NCBI GenBank assembly: GCA_031291295.1
Contig: JARLJI010000137.1
Location: forward strand, 1 to 64,000
Direction: 5' to 3'
Length of the DNA: 64,000 bases
DNA from: Rhodoferax sp.
GTDB taxonomy: Bacteria; Pseudomonadota; Gammaproteobacteria; Burkholderiales; Burkholderiaceae_C
The position numbers were made by a program, and so were the translations under genes. Under the pieces are notes generated by a model. It was given only the letters and a program-made list of their open reading frames with translations. It was not told the origin of the DNA and ran no database searches. Below, piece after piece: positions 11,086 through 21,132 of this stretch; position 1 is the first letter of the stretch, and every line of letters starts with the position of its first letter.

Positions 11086-12489
11086 ATGAATCTCAAACTA
11101 CAAGTCCCAGGGTGGACTGCACTGCAAGGCCGCATCAGGGGCATGTTCAACCTGAACGACCCGCGTTGGGGGCGTGGCGACGACAAGCCGTCCGACAACA
11201 CCCGGTCGGACGCACCCCGGCCCGAGGGCGAGCCGCCAGCGCCGCCACCGTCGCAACAAGGCAACGGCCGCGGACAGGGCCCCAACCAGGGCCCGCCCGA
11301 TCTGGACGAGCTGTGGCGTGATTTCAATCGCAAGCTGGGCGGGCTGTTTGGCGGTGGCAAGAAAAACAATTCCGGCAATAACAACGGTGGCTTCGGCGGC
11401 CGCGGGCCCGGCGGCGGTGGCTTTCAGCCCGATGGTAAAAGTGCCGGGATCGGGGCTGGACTGATTGCCGCCGTCATCGTCCTGATCTGGCTCGGCTCGG
11501 GGTTTTTCATCGTGCAGGAAGGCCAGCAGGCCGTGATCACGCAGTTCGGCAAGTACCGCGCCACGGTCGGGGCCGGCTTCAACTGGCGCCTGCCGTACCC
11601 GATCCAGCGCGATGAGCGGGTGTTCGTGACGCAGATCCGCTCGGTCGACATCGGTCGCGACAACATCATCAAGGCCACCGGCCTGCGCGATTCGGGCATG
11701 CTGACCGCCGACGAAAACATTGTCGAGATCAAGTTCGCCGTGCAATATCGCCTGAAGGATGCGCGTGCCTACCTGTTTGCCAGCCGGGACCCGGCCGGTG
11801 CCGTGGTGCAGGCGGCCGAGTCCGCGGTGCGTGAGGTCGTGGGCAAGATGCCCATGGACGCCGCCCTGGGCGAGGACCGCGACAAGATTTCGCCGCAGGT
11901 TCGCACGCTGATGCAGACCATTCTGGATCGCTACGACGTCGGCATCGAAGTCGTCAACATCAACTTGCAGCAAGGCGGGGTGCGCCCGCCCGAGCAGGTG
12001 CAGGCCGCGTTTGACGACGTGCTCAAGGCCGGGCAGGAGCGCGAGCGCACCAAGAACGAAGCCCAGGCCTATGCCAACGACGTGATTCCGCGTGCCGTGG
12101 GGACGGCATCGCGCCTGAAGGAAGAGTCCGACGGTTACAAGGCCCGCATCGTGGCGCAGGCCGAAGGCGATGCGCAGCGCTTCAGCTCGGTGCTGACCGA
12201 GTACCAGAAGGCGCCGCAGGTGACGCGCGACCGCATGTACCTGGACTCCATGCAGCAGGTTTACAGCAACGTCACCAAGGTGCTGGTGGATTCGCGCCAG
12301 AACTCCAACCTGCTGTACCTGCCGCTCGACAAGATCATGCAGATGACCGGCCAGAGCGCACCCGCGGCGGATGCTTCCACGCCGCCGGCGCCCGCCGGCG
12401 CGGTGGTGCCTGCGACGCCGTCTGGTTTGTCCAATGATGATGCGCGCAGCCGTGACGGCGCGCGCTCGCGCGACCGTGAAACACGCTAG
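11086..12489 (+). CDS. hflK: FtsH protease activity modulator HflK
   Basis: SPFH/band-7 membrane protein that forms, with HflC, a large periplasmic cage around FtsH and controls its access to membrane substrates. It has an N-terminal Gly/Pro/Asn-rich cytosolic region, a transmembrane helix at about 122-144 (GLIAAVIVLIWLGSGFFIV), a band-7 domain starting QEGQQAVITQFGKY, a long helical segment and an Ala/Pro tail. ATG 11086 is chosen because GAAGAGAA precedes it at good spacing. ATG 11143 (FNLNDPRWGRGDD) is a realistic alternative. hflC follows after 9 bases. Confidence 0.94.
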   Translation: MNLKLQVPGWTALQGRIRGMFNLNDPRWGRGDDKPSDNTRSDAPRPEGEPPAPPPSQQGNGRGQGPNQGPPDLDELWRDFNRKLGGLFGGGKKNNSGNNNGGFGGRGPGGGGFQPDGKSAGIGAGLIAAVIVLIWLGSGFFIVQEGQQAVITQFGKYRATVGAGFNWRLPYPIQRDERVFVTQIRSVDIGRDNIIKATGLRDSGMLTADENIVEIKFAVQYRLKDARAYLFASRDPAGAVVQAAESAVREVVGKMPMDAALGEDRDKISPQVRTLMQTILDRYDVGIEVVNINLQQGGVRPPEQVQAAFDDVLKAGQERERTKNEAQAYANDVIPRAVGTASRLKEESDGYKARIVAQAEGDAQRFSSVLTEYQKAPQVTRDRMYLDSMQQVYSNVTKVLVDSRQNSNLLYLPLDKIMQMTGQSAPAADASTPPAPAGAVVPATPSGLSNDDARSRDGARSRDRETR

Positions 12490-12498
12490 GAGTCTCCC

Positions 12499-13413
12499 GT
12501 GAACAGAGTTGGTTTTATTGTTTCCTCACTTCTGGTGGCGCTCGCGGTTCTCAGCTCCATGGTTTTCGTTGTCGATCAGCGCCAGTTCGGGATCGTTTAC
12601 GCACTCGGGCAGATCAAGGACGTCATCACCCAGCCGGGGCTCAACTTCAAGCTGCCGCCGCCGTTCCAGAACGTGTCCTATCTGGACAAGCGGCTGCTCA
12701 CGCTCGACAGCACCGATGCCGAGCCGGTCTACACCGCGGAAAAGCAGCGCGTCGTGATCGACTGGTACGTGCGCTGGCGCGTCACCGATCCCACCGAGTA
12801 CATCCGCAACGTCGGGCTGGACGAAAACGCCGGCGCGAACCAGCTCAACCGCGTGGTGCGCAACGCGTTCCAGGGCGAGATCAACAAGTACACGGTCAAG
12901 GAACTGCTGTCCGCCAAGCGCGAAGCCCTGATGTCCGCCGTCAAGAGCCAGGTGCTGGCCACGGTGCGCGGCACCAAGCCGTGGGGTGTCGATGTGGTCG
13001 ACGTGCGCATCACGCGCGTCGACTATGTGAGCGACATCACCGATTCCGTGTACCGGCGCATGGAGGCCGAGCGCAAGCGTGTGGCCAACGAGTTGCGCTC
13101 CACCGGTGTGGCCGAGGGTGAAAAAATCCGCGCCGACGCCGACCGCCAGCGCGAGGTGACGGTGGCCAATGCCTACCGCGAAGCCCAGAAAATCAAGGGC
13201 ACCGGTGACGCGCAGGCCACCCGCACTTACGCCGAAGCGTTCGGCCGCGATCCCCAGTTTGCGCAGTTCTACCGCAGCCTGGACGCCTACAAGTCCAGCT
13301 TCAACAAGAAGAGCGACGTGATGGTGATCGACGAGTCGTCGGAGTTCTTCAAGGCGATGCGCGGCGCCAGTGGCAGCAGCGCGGCTGCGCCTGCCAAGCC
13401 CGCCAAAAAGTAA
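12499..13413 (+). CDS. hflC: FtsH protease activity modulator HflC
   Basis: Partner of HflK in the FtsH-associated cage. The 304-residue product has one N-terminal membrane helix (residues 5-25), then the band-7 domain (VDQRQFGIVYALGQIKDV, DWYVRWRVTDPTEYIRNVG) and a helical coiled region rich in charged residues (MEAERKRVANELRSTG). The tail is Ala/Lys-rich. The start is GTG with an upstream AGGAG, nine bases from the hflK stop. Confidence 0.96.
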   Translation: MNRVGFIVSSLLVALAVLSSMVFVVDQRQFGIVYALGQIKDVITQPGLNFKLPPPFQNVSYLDKRLLTLDSTDAEPVYTAEKQRVVIDWYVRWRVTDPTEYIRNVGLDENAGANQLNRVVRNAFQGEINKYTVKELLSAKREALMSAVKSQVLATVRGTKPWGVDVVDVRITRVDYVSDITDSVYRRMEAERKRVANELRSTGVAEGEKIRADADRQREVTVANAYREAQKIKGTGDAQATRTYAEAFGRDPQFAQFYRSLDAYKSSFNKKSDVMVIDESSEFFKAMRGASGSSAAAPAKPAKK

Positions 13414-13431
13414 GCCGCGGACGCCCAGGCC

Positions 13432-13620
13432 TTGGACAGCGGTACGTTCTGGATGGCACTTGCCCTGGTGCTGGTCATCGAAGGCTTGCTGCCGTTTCTG
13501 TCGCCTGGCGCGTGGCGGCGCATGTTTGCGCAAATCCTGCAACTGCGCGATGGGCAGCTCCGTTTTTTCGGCCTGTGCAGCATCCTTGCGGGACTTTTCA
13601 TGCTTTGGCTGCTGGCGTGA
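13432..13620 (+). CDS. DUF2065 (YjeT-type) small membrane protein
   Basis: A 62-residue protein with two hydrophobic segments (about 6-25 and 44-61) joined by SPGAWRRMFAQILQLRDGQLRFFG. It matches the pattern of the DUF2065 family, usually found just downstream of hflC. The function is unknown. The only suitable start is TTG 13432, 18 bases after hflC. Strong context support makes it real despite its size. Confidence 0.85.
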   Translation: MDSGTFWMALALVLVIEGLLPFLSPGAWRRMFAQILQLRDGQLRFFGLCSILAGLFMLWLLA

Positions 13621-13644
13621 GGCGGGACGGGCCTGCAAGCCCGG

Positions 13645-13650
13645 TAAAAT
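13645..13650 (+). promoter_or_regulatory. Candidate -10 box before hisZ
   Basis: TAAAAT in a GGTAAAAT context 31 bases before the hisZ ATG, like the one before ndk. No good -35 was found. Low-certainty inference. Confidence 0.25.
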
Positions 13651-13679
13651 CCCTGTTTTAACAGCCTCCCAAAATATTC

Positions 13680-14828
13680 ATGTCCGCTTGGGTCCTGCCG
13701 GATTACATCGCCGATGTTTTGCCTTCCGAGGCCCGGCACATCGAAGAACTCCGTCGCTGTCTGCTCGACACGGCTCGCGGCTACGGCTATGAGCTGGTCA
13801 TGCCGCCGCTGCTGGAGCACCTGGAATCACTGCTCACCGGCACCGGCGAAGCGCTCGATCTGCAAACCTTCAAGCTGGTGGACCAGCTGTCGGGACGCAT
13901 GATGGGGCTGCGCGCCGACACCACGCCGCAAGTGGCGCGCATCGACGCGCATCTGCTGAACCGCAGCGGCGTGACCCGCCTGTGCTATTGCGGCCCGGTG
14001 CTGCACACCCGGCCCGACCGGCCGCACGCCACCCGCGAACCGCTGCAGTTCGGCGCCGAAATCTATGGCCACGCAGGGCTGGAAGCCGATCTGGAGATTT
14101 TGCTGCTGTCCCTGGACTGCCTGAAGGCGGCGCAGGTGCAGGGCGCCAGCGTGGACATGGCCGATGCCCGCATCGTGCGCTCGCTGCTGGCGGACGTGCC
14201 GCTCGATGCCGCCGGGATGGCCCGGGTGCATGCCGCGCTGGCGGCCAAGGATGCGAGCGAACTGGCGGCGCTGACCAAAGCCTTTCCGGCCGCGTCGCGC
14301 GAGGGCCTGCTGGCGCTGGTCCAACTCTACGGCGATGAACGCGTGTTAATTGAGGCTGAAAAAGTACTCAAGTCCTCGCCAATTCTGCATGAGGCGCTAT
14401 CAAATTTGAAATGGCTCGCGAACCAGATCAAAGGCACCCAGGTGACTTTCGATCTGGCCGACCTGCGCGGTTACGCCTACTACAGCGGCGCGCGCTTTGC
14501 CATCTACGCGCAAGGCGCCAGCGACGCCTTGGTGCGCGGCGGCCGTTACGACGAGGTCGGCGCGGTGTTCGGCCGCAACCGGCCGGCCGTGGGTTTCAGC
14601 CTGGACGTGAAGCAATTGGTGGCCGCCGTGGCGCCCCGCGCGCTGCGCGCGGCCATCCGCGCCCCATGGGGCGATGCGCCCGAGTTGCGCGCGGCCATCG
14701 CGGCCCTGCGCGGGCGCGGCGAGACCGTGGTCTGCGTGCTGCCGGGCCATGAGAGCGGCGTCGATGAATTCCACTGCGACCGCGAGCTGATCCAGGCGGC
14801 GGGGCAGTGGGTTGTGCAAGCTATTTGA
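13680..14828 (+). CDS. hisZ: ATP phosphoribosyltransferase regulatory subunit
   Basis: HisS-like paralogue without aminoacylation activity that activates the short form of HisG in the first step of histidine synthesis. The 382-residue product begins [25 protein letters not shown] and retains class II synthetase fold motifs ([36 protein letters not shown]). It lacks the C-terminal anticodon-binding domain of HisS. A stretch at about 14341-14412 is distinctly less GC-rich and ends in a repeat core. The hisZ-purA-phosphoribosyltransferase order is typical of Comamonadaceae. Confidence 0.95.
   Translation: MSAWVLPDYIADVLPSEARHIEELRRCLLDTARGYGYELVMPPLLEHLESLLTGTGEALDLQTFKLVDQLSGRMMGLRADTTPQVARIDAHLLNRSGVTRLCYCGPVLHTRPDRPHATREPLQFGAEIYGHAGLEADLEILLLSLDCLKAAQVQGASVDMADARIVRSLLADVPLDAAGMARVHAALAAKDASELAALTKAFPAASREGLLALVQLYGDERVLIEAEKVLKSSPILHEALSNLKWLANQIKGTQVTFDLADLRGYAYYSGARFAIYAQGASDALVRGGRYDEVGAVFGRNRPAVGFSLDVKQLVAAVAPRALRAAIRAPWGDAPELRAAIAALRGRGETVVCVLPGHESGVDEFHCDRELIQAAGQWVVQAI
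14396..14412 (+). repeat. Degenerate dispersed repeat inside hisZ
   Basis: GCTATCAAATTTGAAAT keeps the 5-prime GCTATC end and the AT-rich spacer, but the distal RTAGC arm has decayed. It sits at the end of a 70-base low-GC stretch in an otherwise GC-rich gene and is read through in frame. Confidence 0.4.
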
Positions 14829-16184
<1,356 letters not shown>

Positions 16185-16238
16185 GCCAGGGTTTGAACAA
16201 GAAATCGGCCACCAGCCCTTATGGACGGATCGCCTTCA

Positions 16239-16255
16239 GCTATTAATTCAGGAGC
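16239..16255 (+). repeat. Dispersed repeat core supplying a ribosome site
   Basis: GCTATTAATTCAGGAGC is a repeat core whose distal arm is AGGAGC rather than AGTAGC. The resulting AGGAG ends 9 bases before the ATG at 16263, so the repeat copy appears to serve as the Shine-Dalgarno sequence of the next gene. Confidence 0.55.
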
Positions 16256-16262
16256 AAACCCC

Positions 16263-16787
16263 ATGTTGACGGAAGACGGCAAACACCTGTATGTGAGCTA
16301 CGACGAGTACCACAGCCTGATCGAAAAACTGGCCATCAAGGTGCACCAGTCGGACTGGCAGTTTGACACCATCCTGTGCCTGGCGCGCGGCGGCATGCGT
16401 CCCGGCGACATTCTCTCGCGCATCTTCGATAAACCGCTGGCCATCATGTCCACCAGCTCGTACCGCGCCGAGGCGGGCACCCAGCAGGGCAAGCTCGACA
16501 TTGCGCACTACATCACCACGCCCCAAGGCGAGATTGCCGGGCGCGTGCTGCTGGTGGACGATCTGGCGGACACCGGCCACACGCTGAACGCCGTGATCCA
16601 CCAGCTCAAGAACAACTACAAGCCCATCACCGAGCTGCGCAGCGCCGTGATCTGGACCAAGGGCGTGTCCACTTTCACGCCCGATTACTCGGTCGAATTC
16701 CTGCCGACCAACCCCTGGATTCACCAGCCGTTTGAAAGCTACGATTCGATGAGTCCCGATCAACTCCAGGCCAAGTGGACGGTGTAG
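16263..16787 (+). CDS. Phosphoribosyltransferase (purine salvage type)
   Basis: A 174-residue type I phosphoribosyltransferase. The PRPP-binding loop is VLLVDDLADTGHTL (near residue 98), and the N-terminal part has LCLARGGMRPGDILSR. The likely role is salvage of hypoxanthine, guanine or xanthine, as suggested by purA directly upstream, but base specificity cannot be read from sequence. An upstream ATG at 16221 is possible. The 16263 start is preferred because of the AGGAG site and the conserved start LTEDGKHLYVSYDEYH. The gene is followed by an intrinsic terminator. Confidence 0.88.
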   Translation: MLTEDGKHLYVSYDEYHSLIEKLAIKVHQSDWQFDTILCLARGGMRPGDILSRIFDKPLAIMSTSSYRAEAGTQQGKLDIAHYITTPQGEIAGRVLLVDDLADTGHTLNAVIHQLKNNYKPITELRSAVIWTKGVSTFTPDYSVEFLPTNPWIHQPFESYDSMSPDQLQAKWTV

Positions 16788-16809
16788 GGCCTGATAGGCG
16801 TAGCACCCG

Positions 16810-16833
16810 ACGGGAGCCTGGCTCCCGTTTTTA
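16810..16833 (+). terminator. Rho-independent terminator after the hisZ-purA unit
   Basis: Perfect 8-bp stem ACGGGAGC/GCTCCCGT with a CTG loop, followed immediately by TTTTTATTT. It closes the plus-strand housekeeping run. Confidence 0.88.
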
Positions 16834-16854
16834 TTTCAGCGTTACCATTTGCCG

Positions 16855-18087
16855 ATGAGCGATATTTCCACCGAGCTGATTCACCATCCCTATGTCCCGC
16901 CCGCCGGCTTTGCCGCGCCGCAGCCCGGGGTTCACAAAGCCTCCACGGTGTTTTTCGCGAATGTCGCGGCCATGCGCACGCGCGAGTGGAAGAACAAATC
17001 TGGCTACACCTACGGCCTGCACGGAACGCCCACCACCTTTTTGCTGGAAGAGCGCCTGTGCACGCTGGAAGGCGGCCTGCAGTGCTTGCTGGTGCCCAGC
17101 GGCCTGGCGGCCATCGCCAACGTGGCGCTGGCGCTGCTTAAAACCGGCGATGAAGTGCTGATTCCCGACAACGCCTATGGCCCGAACAAGGCGCTCGCGC
17201 AGGGTGAGCTTGCCGCATGGGGCATCAGCCACCGGATTTACGACCCCATGAATCCCGCCGACCTGGCCTCGAAGATCACCGACCGCACCCGGCTGGTCTG
17301 GCTTGAGGCAGCCGGTTCGGTCACGATGGAATTCCCCGATCTTCCGGAAATGGTTCGCCAGTGCCGGGCGCGTGGCGTCGTCACCGCGCTGGACAACACC
17401 TGGGGCGCGGGCATCGCATTCAAGCCCTTCGACCTCGACGGCGACGGGTCCGGGCGCCTCGGCGTCGATATTTCGGTGCATGCCCTCACCAAATACCCGA
17501 GCGGCGGCGGCGATGTCCTCATGGGCAGCGTGATCACGCGGTGCGAGGCCCTGGGCCTCAAGCTGAAACTCTGTCACATGCGGCTCGGTCTGGGCGTGGG
17601 GGCCAATGATGCAGAAACCGTGCTGCGTTCCCTGCCCAGCATGGCCTTGCGTTATCGTGCCCAGGACGCGGCGGCGCGCCAACTCGCGCGGTGGTGCGCC
17701 GAACAGCCCCAGTTCAACCAGGTGCTGCACCCCGCGCTGCCGGGCGCGCCAGGGCATGCACACTGGCGCCAGCTATGCGGCAACGCGGGCTCCGCGACGG
17801 GCGACGGCACTGGCGCGGCCGCCGGGCTGTTCAGCGTCGTCGTCAGCGAGCGCTATGCGAGCGTGCAGGTGGACGCCTTCTGCGACGCACTGCGCCTGTT
17901 CAGGCTCGGCTACAGCTGGGGCGGGCCGGTGAGCCTGGTCGTGCCCTATGACCTCGCGGACATGCGTCAGGGCTGGCCGCCGCAGGTGGCGCGCGGTACG
18001 CTGGTGCGGTTTTCGATCGGCCTTGAAGCGCCGGGTGACCTGCGGGCCGATCTGGAGCAGGCCGTGGCCAGCGCGCTGCCGCCCTGA
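16855..18087 (+). CDS. metC: Cystathionine beta-lyase
   Basis: PLP enzyme that cleaves cystathionine to homocysteine, pyruvate and ammonia in methionine synthesis. The 410-residue protein has the Cys/Met-metabolism fold: YGLHGTPTTFLLEERL near residue 55, LVPSGLAAIANV, the cofactor aspartate in VTALDNTWGAG, and Schiff-base lysine at about residue 212 in ALTKYPSGGGD. A TTG two codons upstream (16849) is a possible alternative start. It is a single gene just after the terminator. Related gamma-family activities such as gamma-lyase cannot be fully excluded. Confidence 0.9.
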   Translation: MSDISTELIHHPYVPPAGFAAPQPGVHKASTVFFANVAAMRTREWKNKSGYTYGLHGTPTTFLLEERLCTLEGGLQCLLVPSGLAAIANVALALLKTGDEVLIPDNAYGPNKALAQGELAAWGISHRIYDPMNPADLASKITDRTRLVWLEAAGSVTMEFPDLPEMVRQCRARGVVTALDNTWGAGIAFKPFDLDGDGSGRLGVDISVHALTKYPSGGGDVLMGSVITRCEALGLKLKLCHMRLGLGVGANDAETVLRSLPSMALRYRAQDAAARQLARWCAEQPQFNQVLHPALPGAPGHAHWRQLCGNAGSATGDGTGAAAGLFSVVVSERYASVQVDAFCDALRLFRLGYSWGGPVSLVVPYDLADMRQGWPPQVARGTLVRFSIGLEAPGDLRADLEQAVASALPP

Positions 18088-18208
18088 TTGACGAAACCCC
18101 GTCCGATCCCGGCAGATAGTCGATCCATATCAGTGTTTTCCGCACTGGTGAAAACGGGGACTGTCGTTAGTCTTGCGCCAATTGCTTTTTTGTCGCAATA
18201 CACGTGCT

Positions 18209-19054
18209 ATGACCGAATTCACGCCACCGCGGGACGCCGCCCCTGATCACCCGCCGCCCTACAGGCTGCCCCCGCCCGTCGGCCCGCTGGCCTTGATGCT
18301 GCCGCTGGGTTGGGGCGCACCGTTTCACTGGCTGGCGGCGGGCTGGCGGGACTTGTGGGCGCGGCCAGGCATCGGCGTTTTTTACGGGGGCTGCTTCTGG
18401 ATCATGGCGCTCACGCTGGGGCTGGTGTTTCGTACCCGACCGGAATACGCGATGTCGATTGCCTCGGGTTGTCTGCTGGTGGGCCCGTTCCTGGCCATGG
18501 GGCTGTACGAGGCAAGCCGGCGACGGGAGCTGGGGCTCGTGGCCGATCTGCGCAGCTCAATCACCTGCTGGGACTCGCACATCCGCAGCATGGGCATGCT
18601 GGTGTTGGTGCTGATCGTGCTGGAACTGCTGTGGGGCCGTGCCTCCCTGGTGGTGTTCGCGGTGTTTTTCAACACCGGCATGCCCTCGACGACGGGTGTG
18701 CTGAACGCCATCTTCAATCCCGAGAACTGGGAGTTTGTTGTGGTTTACCTGGCCGTAGGCGGCGTGTTTGCCGCGCTGGTCTATGCGACGGCGGTGGTGT
18801 CGATTCCCATGATCCTCGACCGCGACACCGACGCCATCACGGCGGCCGTCACCAGTATCCGTGTGGTGTACGAACACACCGGCGTGATGCTGCTGTGGGG
18901 CGCACTGCTCAGCGTACTGGTGGTTCTGGCGTTGCTGCCGTGGGGGCTTGGACTGGTGGTCATCGGCCCGTGGCTTGGCCATGCCAGCTGGCACGCGTAC
19001 CGTGGCTCGGTGGCCTGGCAGGAAGAAGCGGACCCGGAGGACGCGGACGGCTGA
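18209..19054 (+). CDS. DUF2189-type integral membrane protein
   Basis: About 281 residues with a Pro-rich N-terminus and about six hydrophobic segments, including GVFYGGCFWIMALTLGLVF and WGALLSVLVVLALLPWGLG. The pattern (WLAAGWRDLWARPGIGVFYG, then LLVGPFLAMGLYEASRRRELG) matches the DUF2189 family of inner-membrane proteins of unknown role. ATG 18209 is preferred to an upstream TTG at 18173. There is no operon partner. Some relatives are linked to cytochrome oxidase genes, but nothing here supports that role. Confidence 0.8.
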   Translation: MTEFTPPRDAAPDHPPPYRLPPPVGPLALMLPLGWGAPFHWLAAGWRDLWARPGIGVFYGGCFWIMALTLGLVFRTRPEYAMSIASGCLLVGPFLAMGLYEASRRRELGLVADLRSSITCWDSHIRSMGMLVLVLIVLELLWGRASLVVFAVFFNTGMPSTTGVLNAIFNPENWEFVVVYLAVGGVFAALVYATAVVSIPMILDRDTDAITAAVTSIRVVYEHTGVMLLWGALLSVLVVLALLPWGLGLVVIGPWLGHASWHAYRGSVAWQEEADPEDADG

Positions 19055-19146
19055 TCTGTTTGGCACGCCCCATGTTCCGTCACGCCGCCATGGGGGTGCG
19101 TAAGCTGTTAAAGTGGCCTTTTCCATCAGACAAGTGAAAGCAGACA

Positions 19147-19338
19147 TTGGCTACTCCCAACTACGGATACGAAAAGCGCCAGAAAGAGCTGGCCAAAAAG
19201 CGCAAGAAAGAAGACAAGCTCAAGGCCAAGGCCGTCCGCAAGGTCGGCGACCCCGCGGACGGCGATGTGCAGCAGGACGAGGCGACGCCGCCCGCCGACA
19301 CCACGGGTCAAACGCCAGGCACGCCAGCCCAGTCCTGA
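19147..19338 (+). CDS. Small basic Lys-rich protein
   Basis: A 63-residue product from a TTG start, with a strongly basic N-terminal half (YEKRQKELAKKRKKEDKLKAK) and a Pro/Asp/Thr-rich tail. Proteins of this shape (ATPNYGYEKRQKE start) are recurrent hypotheticals in betaproteobacteria. I know of no function. A nucleic-acid or ribosome association is only a guess from charge. The gene stands alone, convergent with mnmH. Confidence 0.65.
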   Translation: MATPNYGYEKRQKELAKKRKKEDKLKAKAVRKVGDPADGDVQQDEATPPADTTGQTPGTPAQS

Positions 19339-19393
19339 GCCTTTTCTGCGTCGTCCCGAGTCTTGGTTGGGGCCATCGACCCCAATCGGGCGT

Positions 19394-20455
19394 TCACGCG
19401 CCCTGCGCCAGTATCTCGTGAGCCAATTGACCCATAGCCCCTACGGAACGGTTGCTGGCTGCTATCTTTTTTGAAGTTCCGTACTGGCTGAAATTGCGCT
19501 GCATCGACTGCGCGTAACCCGGGTCGTAGTGCGTCTTGAGCAGTTCGCGCACCACCGTCTCGATCTGGCCGCTGTGCACCTTGTCCTTCCAGCCCTGCAC
19601 CACGGCCTTGCCGCGCAGCTCGATCAAGGCGTCCAGCCGGTCGCAAAACAGCGCGGTGTCTTGCACGAAGAAATCGTAGTCCTCCAGCAGCAGCGCCACG
19701 CGCTCGTCGTCGGGCAGCTGCAGATCCAGACAGGGGCTGGCGCGCATGGCCAGCATCAGGCTGTCGGGGATGGACAGGTTGCCGACCTTCTTGCTCTCGC
19801 TCTCGACAAACACCGGGCGTGCCGGGTCGAACTGGCGCAGCGCATCCCACACCAGGTTGTCAAAGCGCTTTTGCGACGGCTGGGGCTGGCCCGGAATCTG
19901 TCCCAGCACCGAGCTGCGGTGGCTGGCCAGCGCTTCGAGGTCCAGCACCTGGGCACCCGCCTGGGCCAGCGCCTGCAGCAGCCGTGTTTTGCCCGAGCCG
20001 GTGGGGCCGCACACCACCTGGTAGGACAGGCGCGGGGCAAGCTCGGGCAGGCTGGCCAGCACGGCACCGCGAAAGGCCTTGTAGCCGCCTTCAACCACCG
20101 CCACGCGCAGGCCGATCTGCCCCAGCACCAGTGCCAGCGCATTGCTGCGCTTGCCACCGCGCCAGCAATAGATCAGCGGCTGCCAGCTCTTGGGCTTGTC
20201 CAGCAGCTCGCGCTCGATATGCCGTGCGATATTCGCCGCCACCAGCGCCGCACCACGCTTTTGCGCCTCGAACGGATTGACCTGCTTGTAGATGGTGCCG
20301 ATCAGCTTGCGCTCTTCGTTGTTCAGCGAAGGCCAGTTCACGGCGCCGGGCAAATGGTCCTCCAGGTATTCGTCCTCGCTGCGCGCGTCGATGACAGCGC
20401 TGTAGGTGTTGAGCTGGGCAATGGCGTCAGCCGCCGACACATGTTTGACGTTCAC
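19394..20455 (-). CDS. mnmH: tRNA 2-selenouridine synthase
   Basis: Converts 2-thiouridine at the tRNA wobble position to 2-selenouridine with selenophosphate, via a geranylated intermediate. The 353-residue protein has an N-terminal rhodanese domain with the essential cysteine at residue 97 (YCWRGGKRS) and a C-terminal P-loop domain (GPTGSGKT, residues 150-157). No selD is in the window. The 3-prime end overlaps a degenerate repeat copy. Its ATG overlaps the tesA stop by four bases, so the two are translated together. Confidence 0.93.
   Translation of the reverse strand: MNVKHVSAADAIAQLNTYSAVIDARSEDEYLEDHLPGAVNWPSLNNEERKLIGTIYKQVNPFEAQKRGAALVAANIARHIERELLDKPKSWQPLIYCWRGGKRSNALALVLGQIGLRVAVVEGGYKAFRGAVLASLPELAPRLSYQVVCGPTGSGKTRLLQALAQAGAQVLDLEALASHRSSVLGQIPGQPQPSQKRFDNLVWDALRQFDPARPVFVESESKKVGNLSIPDSLMLAMRASPCLDLQLPDDERVALLLEDYDFFVQDTALFCDRLDALIELRGKAVVQGWKDKVHSGQIETVVRELLKTHYDPGYAQSMQRNFSQYGTSKKIAASNRSVGAMGQLAHEILAQGA
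19461..19477 (+). repeat. Degenerate dispersed repeat in mnmH 3-prime end
   Basis: GCTATCTTTTTTGAAGT matches the 5-prime arm and the AT-rich spacer of the repeat core. The distal arm is degraded. It is translated as part of the MnmH C-terminal tail. Confidence 0.35.
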
Positions 20456-21117
20456 TTGAGCAGCTTCTTCAGTTCGGGCCAGACGTTGTTCAGTATCGTC
20501 GGATGCGCCGCCGCGATGGGGTGGATGCGGTCGCTCTGGAACAACTCCGCGGCATTGGGCGCGTCGGCAACGCCCTTGAGCAAAAACGGCACCAGCGCCG
20601 CCTTGTTGGCCCGCGCGACCTGGCCAAAGGTGGCCGCAAAGTGGTCGGCGTAGTCGCGACCGTAGTTCGGCGGCACCTGCATGCCGATCAGCAGCACCTT
20701 CGCGCCGGCTTTTTGCGCGGCCCGCGTCATCTGGTTCAGGTTGTCCTGCGTCATCGCCAGCGGCAGGCCGCGCAGCGCATCGTTGGCGCCGAGCTCCAGA
20801 ATCACGATGCCGGGCTTGTCGGCGGTGAGCAGCGCGGCCAGGCGCGAGCGCCCGCCCGAGGTGGTCTCGCCGCTGATGCTGGCGTTTTGCACTGTTGCCG
20901 GGATTTTTTCAGCCGCCAGACGCTGCGCCAGCAGGGCGACCCAGCCGCTGCCGCGCGGCAGGCCATACTCGGCACTCAGGCTGTCGCCCAGCACCAGGAT
21001 GGTCCTGGATGGTTGACTGGCTCCTTGGGCGGCGGAGGGGCCCGGCTTGTTTTGCGCGCCCCAAGCCCCCACGTAGCAGAGCGCGATCGCCATCGCGATA
21101 AAGTGTCGTCGAATCAA
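20452..21117 (-). CDS. tesA: SGNH arylesterase/acyl-CoA thioesterase I (TesA-like)
   Basis: Periplasmic GDSL-family hydrolase of acyl thioesters and esters. The 221-residue product, from TTG 21117 behind AAGGA, starts with an exported signal (RRHFIAMAIALCYVGAWGA). It contains the block I serine motif LGDSLSAEYG, the block III GANDALRG and the catalytic pair DRIHP. The open frame extends 57 bases further upstream, into the divergent ABC gene, but that start is poorer. The tesA/ybbA divergent arrangement is the one known from enterobacteria. Confidence 0.9.
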   Translation of the reverse strand: MIRRHFIAMAIALCYVGAWGAQNKPGPSAAQGASQPSRTILVLGDSLSAEYGLPRGSGWVALLAQRLAAEKIPATVQNASISGETTSGGRSRLAALLTADKPGIVILELGANDALRGLPLAMTQDNLNQMTRAAQKAGAKVLLIGMQVPPNYGRDYADHFAATFGQVARANKAALVPFLLKGVADAPNAAELFQSDRIHPIAAAHPTILNNVWPELKKLLK

Positions 21118-21132
21118 AACTTCAAATCCTTC

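Noticed and set aside
13680-14828. hisZ as a truncated or broken second hisS
   Set aside because: The N-terminus, length (382 aa) and missing anticodon domain are normal for HisZ, and the place before purA is conserved.
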